Shown here piece after piece: positions 32,977-36,965 of a DNA stretch of 36,965 nucleotides. The DNA comes from Deltaproteobacteria bacterium. GTDB taxonomy: Bacteria; Desulfobacterota; Desulfuromonadia; Geobacterales; Pseudopelobacteraceae. The stretch is from the NCBI GenBank assembly GCA_019162745.1, contig JAFLLC010000228.1, positions 1 to 36,965 on the forward strand. The letters run 5' to 3'. Within the stretch, counting starts at the first letter, position 1; each line of letters opens with the position of its first letter. A program made the position numbers and the translations under genes. The notes under the pieces are model-generated. The model was not told the DNA's origin. It worked only from the letters and a program-made list of their open reading frames with translations, and searched no databases.

Positions 32977-33819
32977 ATGAGTAAAATTGAAAAGGCGATG
33001 GAACGAGCAGCACAAATCAGACAGGAGGGCAAGGCCGCACCAGCAGCTTCTCAACAGCTTCAGCAACCACGGCGCATCCCTTTTCACACCCCCCCTCCGC
33101 CTGCGGCAGTCACTGAAACGATGGTGCTCAATAACCCCTTTTTGATAAACATTAATGACCCTTATTCACCCATCAGCGAAGAATTCCGCAAGCTTAAAAC
33201 AGAGCTGATAAAATTGACCAAGGGGGATACGCTCAAAAATACGGTCCAAATTACCAGTGCGGTTCCGCATGAGGGAAAGAGTCTCACGGCGTTAAATCTC
33301 GCCATAAGCCTTGCTCAGGAATACGACCATACGGTGCTGCTGATTGATGCCGATTTTCGCAGGCCATCCATCCATCGTTACCTTGGCATTGAACAGCAAA
33401 AAGGGTTTTCTGATTGCCTTCTCGGTGAAGCAGAAATTGGCGAAGTACTCATTCCGACCGGCATCGGCAGGCTTTCGATCATTACCTCCGGCCGCGAAGT
33501 CCTCAACCCGGCGGAACTTTTTGCATCGCAAAAAACCGAGGCGATGATAGCGGATATGAAGAACCGCTACCAAGACCGTTTCATTATCTTTGACAGCCCT
33601 CCGGTGCTCCCTTTTGCCGAAGCCCGCACGTTGGCGCACCTTGTCGACGGGGTTCTGTTTGTCGTCAAGGAACAGCTCGCGTCGCAGAAAAACGTTAAGG
33701 AAGCCATTAGTGCCCTGAAAGGGTGCGGTTTACTGGGTATGGTCTATAACGATGTGGTCATTGACCGCAAGGATGAGAAGTACACCAGCTATCATAATTA
33801 TGGACAACCAGGGCGGTGA
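32977..33819 (+). CDS. XrtA-associated tyrosine autokinase (BY-kinase, stand-alone)
   Basis: 280 residues from ATG 32977, which has AAGGTGGA just upstream; the frame opens further at 32902, but that extension runs back through the repeat element and is unlikely. N-terminal MSKIEKAMERAAQIR is typical for the PEP-CTERM tyrosine kinases. Walker A is VPHEGKS (96-102), Walker A' is LLIDADFRRP with D124 and D126, and Walker B is FIIFDSPP. The tail DEKYTSYHNYGQPGR supplies three Tyr residues as autophosphorylation candidates, fewer than the cluster of Wzc. It partners the chain-length protein to regulate polymerisation and export at the inner membrane. Confidence 0.87.
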   Translation: MSKIEKAMERAAQIRQEGKAAPAASQQLQQPRRIPFHTPPPPAAVTETMVLNNPFLININDPYSPISEEFRKLKTELIKLTKGDTLKNTVQITSAVPHEGKSLTALNLAISLAQEYDHTVLLIDADFRRPSIHRYLGIEQQKGFSDCLLGEAEIGEVLIPTGIGRLSIITSGREVLNPAELFASQKTEAMIADMKNRYQDRFIIFDSPPVLPFAEARTLAHLVDGVLFVVKEQLASQKNVKEAISALKGCGLLGMVYNDVVIDRKDEKYTSYHNYGQPGR

Positions 33820-33840
33820 AGCGGAGAAAGGCATTATTAT

Positions 33841-34153
33841 CCGCAGATGAACGCCGAGTTAGAACCAAGATATAACCAGAAGATGTTGGTTTACCCCAAA
33901 AGATTTAAACCTAAAACCGGCAGTTCAATAACACAGAGACACGGAGTACACGGAGAAATCAAAGGCTTAAGGTTTAAAACTAAAGACCCTTTTGGTGAAC
34001 CATAACACTTGTTATTCCACCAATAACTATCCGATTTTACTCCGTGTTCTCGCTTAGAAGCGCCTACTTTTGGCCGTGTCTCCGTGTTTCAAGTGCTTTT
34101 TCTGGTTAAATGGTTTTTCGCCTTTCTCGGCGTGTATCGGCGTTCATCTGCGG
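33841..34153. repeat. Intergenic nested inverted-repeat element of the 'acacggag' family, element 2
   Basis: The outer arms 33841-33857 and 34137-34153 are exact reverse complements (17 bp). Further in, a TAACCAGAA/TTCTGGTTA pair and 'acacagagacacggag' (33931-33946) against 'ccgtgtctccgtgttt' (about 34074-34089) also pair, so the 313-bp element could fold as a long interrupted hairpin. No ORF is present. Bases 33873-33934 recur exactly at 36751-36812. Confidence 0.75.
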
Positions 34154-34232
34154 TTAAAAGACTGAAAACTTTTGTTGGAACCGCAGTTGAACACTTTATC
34201 CCTGTTAATTGATTTAACTGGAGTTAGCACGA

Positions 34233-35429
34233 ATGTATAAATCCTATTTTAATCTTACCGCCAAGCCGTTTGACCTGCTTCCGGACCCCCGGTTCATCTA
34301 CCTGAGCAAATCTCACAAAAAAGCGCTTACCTATCTGGACTATGGCATCATGGAGCGCTCGGGATTTGTCCTGCTGACCGGAGAGGTCGGCTCCGGGAAA
34401 ACAACCTTGATCCGTGACCTGTTGGAAAAACGCTACGAACAGGTGGTTGTGTCCAAAATATTCAATACCCGCGTAACATCCGAGCAGTTGCTGGCAATGG
34501 TCAATGAAGACTTCGGACTTGCCGTTCAGGGAAAAGACAAAGTGACCCTGATCAGGGATCTGAACGAATTTCTGATCGATCAATATGCCAGCGGCACCCA
34601 ACCGGTCCTGATCATTGACGAAGCTCAGAACCTTTCTGGCGAACTGCTTGAAGAGGTGCGCATGCTCTCCAACCTCGAAGCTACCAACAGCAAACTGCTG
34701 CAGATAATACTCGTCGGGCAGCCGGAGCTGAGGGCAACGCTTGCCGCCCCGGAACTGCGCCAGTTGCGGCAGCGCATCAATATCAACTGCCACCTGCAGG
34801 CGCTGACCCGCGCAGAGATTGAAGAGTACATCGTCCATCGCCTCGAAGTCGCGGGAAACATAGATGCGGTACATTTCACGTCAGACTCGTTTGATGCTAT
34901 TTTTCGCTACAGCCGTGGAATTCCCCGGCTGATCAACATAATCTGCGACTTTCTCATGCTCTCGGCCTTTGCGGATGAAACCACCTCAATTACTATTGAG
35001 ATGATCCACGAGGTCATCGGTGAACTGGACTTTGAAAACTATTACTGGGCGGCTGCCGCAGATGAACAGGAGATTGAGCCGGACAGCATTTTATTGCCCG
35101 TAATGGCAACGTTACATCCCTCCATAGAGCAGCAAAACATGTTTGCTGATATTTTACGGCGCATCGAATCAATTGAACACACCATCGACTCTCAACTGCA
35201 TAGCGCGCTCAAAGGGCAAAATGATCGATTCAACTCTTTTCAGGCGACGGTACAGTCACATATTGGTAAAACAAATTCCAATTATCTTGATTTAAACAGA
35301 AAACTGGAAAAAATCACGGACACGGTAAACAGTTTTAATAAGGGAGTGACATATCATGATACGCACAAAAAATATGTGGGCAACCAGTCCCTGGTCTTTA
35401 ATGACACTTCGTCACCTCCGCCCAAATGA
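34233..35429 (+). CDS. XrtA-associated ATPase, ExeA/GspA-like AAA protein
   Basis: 398 residues beginning MYKSYFNLTAKPFDLLPDPRFIYLS, the usual start of the ExeA-like family. Walker A GEVGSGKTT is at 50-58, Walker B LIIDEAQNLS has D129 and E130, and a sensor-like VGQPELR and GIPRLINIICD follow. The C-terminal 130 residues are charged, with a coiled-coil-like end (ILRRIESIEHTIDSQL...). The PEP-CTERM-associated ATPase family sits in XrtA exopolysaccharide loci, and its exact job is not established; relatives help assemble envelope secretion complexes. The following gene overlaps by 4 bp (ATGA). Confidence 0.87.
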   Translation: MYKSYFNLTAKPFDLLPDPRFIYLSKSHKKALTYLDYGIMERSGFVLLTGEVGSGKTTLIRDLLEKRYEQVVVSKIFNTRVTSEQLLAMVNEDFGLAVQGKDKVTLIRDLNEFLIDQYASGTQPVLIIDEAQNLSGELLEEVRMLSNLEATNSKLLQIILVGQPELRATLAAPELRQLRQRININCHLQALTRAEIEEYIVHRLEVAGNIDAVHFTSDSFDAIFRYSRGIPRLINIICDFLMLSAFADETTSITIEMIHEVIGELDFENYYWAAAADEQEIEPDSILLPVMATLHPSIEQQNMFADILRRIESIEHTIDSQLHSALKGQNDRFNSFQATVQSHIGKTNSNYLDLNRKLEKITDTVNSFNKGVTYHDTHKKYVGNQSLVFNDTSSPPPK

Positions 35430-36703
35430 ATAATTCCATAAAATCCGGCATCATAAAAGCCAGAATATCCTGCATAGGTATGTGCGTCCTGCTGATCTGC
35501 AGTACGCTCCTCTGGTCTCCAGACCACCTGTCTGCCGCGGACACGACTTTCAAGCCGTTCGTGTCTATCAGTGAGGAAGTGACGGACAATATTTATGAAC
35601 AGCCCACCGGCAAAAAGACGGAATTTATCACCAGGCTCAGGCCCGGCGCTACCCTGCGCTATCTGTCGCCTTTATGGACCTGGGATGCAGCTTATACCTT
35701 CGAATTTCGCAACTATGCCAAAGACAGCAAAGGTAACGAATATACCCATGATGCGGCGCTGAAGGGGAATATCGCCCTGATCGAAAAATTCCTTTTTCTT
35801 GATCTTGGCGAGACATACCGCCGGGTAACACTCGATGTTTCCCGCGACGCGGCAACAGAAAGCAGTCTGTTTCTCAACCAGACTGATCAGAACATCGCCA
35901 CGGTTTCCCCCTATATGCTCTGGCACTTGCGGGGAGACAGCACCCTCAAGACCGGCTACAGCTTTACCGACACACGCTATTGGGACCCTCTCGGAATCGA
36001 CAAGCAGGAACATCGCGGTTTCGCCGACCTGAACCACAAGGTAACCGAAAGATTCAGCCTCACCTCAGGATATATGTACACGAGGTTAGAATCTCTGCCT
36101 ACCCGCTTTAATCAACATGATATTTACGCCGGTTTCAGATATGAATATGCCGATAAGTCGTTTTTATTCGGCCGGGTCGGCAACACCTGGCAGCAATTCG
36201 ACTCCGGCCTCGACGTGAATTATCTATTCTGGAACGCCGGTATCACCCATGATTCCCGCTTTGGCCTGGCGACGCTTGAAACCAAAGTTGCGACGACCGA
36301 AGACCCGCTGGCTGTCTCTACCAAAGAGACCAGCTACAGTGCAAAGCTGGATAAAACCCTGCAGCGGGGTACAATCGGATTGTCCGCATCCTACTCAGAA
36401 TATGCCAACACGGTGACCGACCTCACGGACCGGCGTAAACTCGCTTTTTCAGCAACGGGGCGCTATGAAATCATGCAGGACCTCACCGTCAGCCTGGGTG
36501 CAACCGGGGAACGATTCAGCCAGAAAACAGCAGCCGATTATCCGTATCGCTTCACCGGTGTCGCCGGACTCAGCTATGCGCTCAAGAACGAACTCACCCT
36601 CGGCCTGACGTATACCCACGTCTCTAATCTGTATGACCTGGACACGACCTCACGGTCAAACCAGATCAACAAAGCGGTGGTAGAAGTTAAAAAAGCATTT
36701 TAA
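35426..36703 (+). CDS. Outer-membrane beta-barrel protein of the XrtA/PEP-CTERM exopolysaccharide locus
   Basis: 425 residues. Signal peptide with its hydrophobic core at about 13-30 (ISCIGMCVLLICSTLLW) and a probable cleavage after LSA (about residue 37). The mature part alternates polar and hydrophobic residues with aromatic girdles (FKPFVSISEEVTDNIYEQ, LSYALKNELTLGLTYTHVS), typical of a transmembrane barrel of about 16-18 strands. It ends in VVEVKKAF, with the terminal Phe that BamA recognises. This matches the uncharacterised PEP-CTERM-associated outer-membrane protein family. It might be the polysaccharide exit pore or a modifier, but no function is proven. Coupled to the ATPase gene by a 4-bp overlap. 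Confidence 0.83.
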   Translation: MNNSIKSGIIKARISCIGMCVLLICSTLLWSPDHLSAADTTFKPFVSISEEVTDNIYEQPTGKKTEFITRLRPGATLRYLSPLWTWDAAYTFEFRNYAKDSKGNEYTHDAALKGNIALIEKFLFLDLGETYRRVTLDVSRDAATESSLFLNQTDQNIATVSPYMLWHLRGDSTLKTGYSFTDTRYWDPLGIDKQEHRGFADLNHKVTERFSLTSGYMYTRLESLPTRFNQHDIYAGFRYEYADKSFLFGRVGNTWQQFDSGLDVNYLFWNAGITHDSRFGLATLETKVATTEDPLAVSTKETSYSAKLDKTLQRGTIGLSASYSEYANTVTDLTDRRKLAFSATGRYEIMQDLTVSLGATGERFSQKTAADYPYRFTGVAGLSYALKNELTLGLTYTHVSNLYDLDTTSRSNQINKAVVEVKKAF

Positions 36704-36965
36704 CATTTGAAGACAGTTAACCGCCGCTGAACGCAGATTAAACCAAGATGTAACCAGAAGATGTTGGTTTACCCCAAAAGATTTAAACCTAAAACCGGCA
36801 GTTCAATAACACGGAGACACAGAGTGTTTTAGCTTCAGGGTTACCCATGATTAACGCTTTTGAGGTTAAAATCCAGAGTAATCGAAGTAATCCCGAGGCT
36901 GAAAAAAAGGTTTAGCTTCAGGATTACTCAGGATTACTCAGGATTAAAGCTTTCAGGATTAAGAT
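36704..36965. repeat. Intergenic repeat region: second copy of the 62-bp repeat plus a 10-bp tandem repeat
   Basis: No ORF. Bases 36751-36812 are identical to 33873-33934 (62 bp), followed by another degenerate acacggag stretch. Near the window end, 36919-36946 is a tandem repeat of the 10-mer CAGGATTACT (2.8 copies), with looser TTCAGG(A/G)TTA echoes around 36833 and 36952. These are typical of mobile or slippage-prone intergenic repeats. Confidence 0.8.

Noticed and set aside
32800-34153. CRISPR array from the repeated acacggag motifs
   Set aside because: Repeats are inverted, irregularly spaced and not separated by unique spacers of constant length; no cas genes.

Overview
The window looks like chromosomal DNA of a Gram-negative, probably anaerobic, deltaproteobacterium-type organism. 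A Geobacter-like member of Desulfuromonadota is my best guess, from the exosortase-A (XrtA/PEP-CTERM) exopolysaccharide gene set, the density of radical SAM genes and the general codon use. No rRNA or tRNA gene was seen to confirm this. Every confidently intact gene is on the + strand. The only minus-strand genes are two decayed remnants, an IS630 transposase and hipA.

Region 1 (1-14300) holds the 3' end of a giant repetitive, filamentous-haemagglutinin-like surface protein, followed by an unusual export set. This comprises a TolC-type outer-membrane channel, a periplasmic HlyD-type adaptor, a membrane adaptor with a cytoplasmic GAF domain, a PqqD-like/M50 metalloprotease/HlyD fusion, and a short SecA-like ATPase, then a small lipoprotein. 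There is no ABC transporter, no RTX repeat and no TpsB-like pore in the visible part. The simplest reading is a dedicated exporter in which a SecA-like motor and membrane-protease/adaptor fusions replace the ABC transporter of type I secretion.

Region 2 (14443-14964) is a 5'-truncated IS630-family transposase. Its broken end lies about 20 bp from the first gene of region 3.

Region 3 (14984-25717) is a tightly coupled operon of eight genes, most overlapping by 4-14 bp. They encode two methylthiotransferase-like radical SAM proteins without TRAM domains, a protein with two CxxxCxxC radical SAM motifs, two more radical SAM proteins (one with a SPASM-type tail), an O-methyltransferase, and two proteins with what looks like a related C-terminal fold. 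One of these two is stand-alone. The other is fused to a U32-like Fe-S domain. By eye the shared fold resembles cyanobactin-type (PatF/LynF) ABBA prenyltransferases. This is the strongest candidate for an undescribed biosynthetic pathway, probably modification of a peptide or small molecule. No precursor peptide is visible in the window.

Region 4 (25718-26340) is a frameshifted and internally deleted hipA pseudogene on the minus strand.

Region 5 (26347-36703) is a PEP-CTERM/XrtA-associated exopolysaccharide cluster: PrsT TPR lipoprotein, EpsB-type sugar transferase, Wza-like export protein, chain-length determinant, tyrosine autokinase, ExeA-like ATPase and an outer-membrane beta-barrel protein. 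The exosortase itself is not in the window. The intergenic spaces of this cluster (32.7-33.0, 33.8-34.2 and 36.7-36.97 kb) carry an interspersed family of 'acacggag'-type inverted and direct repeats.
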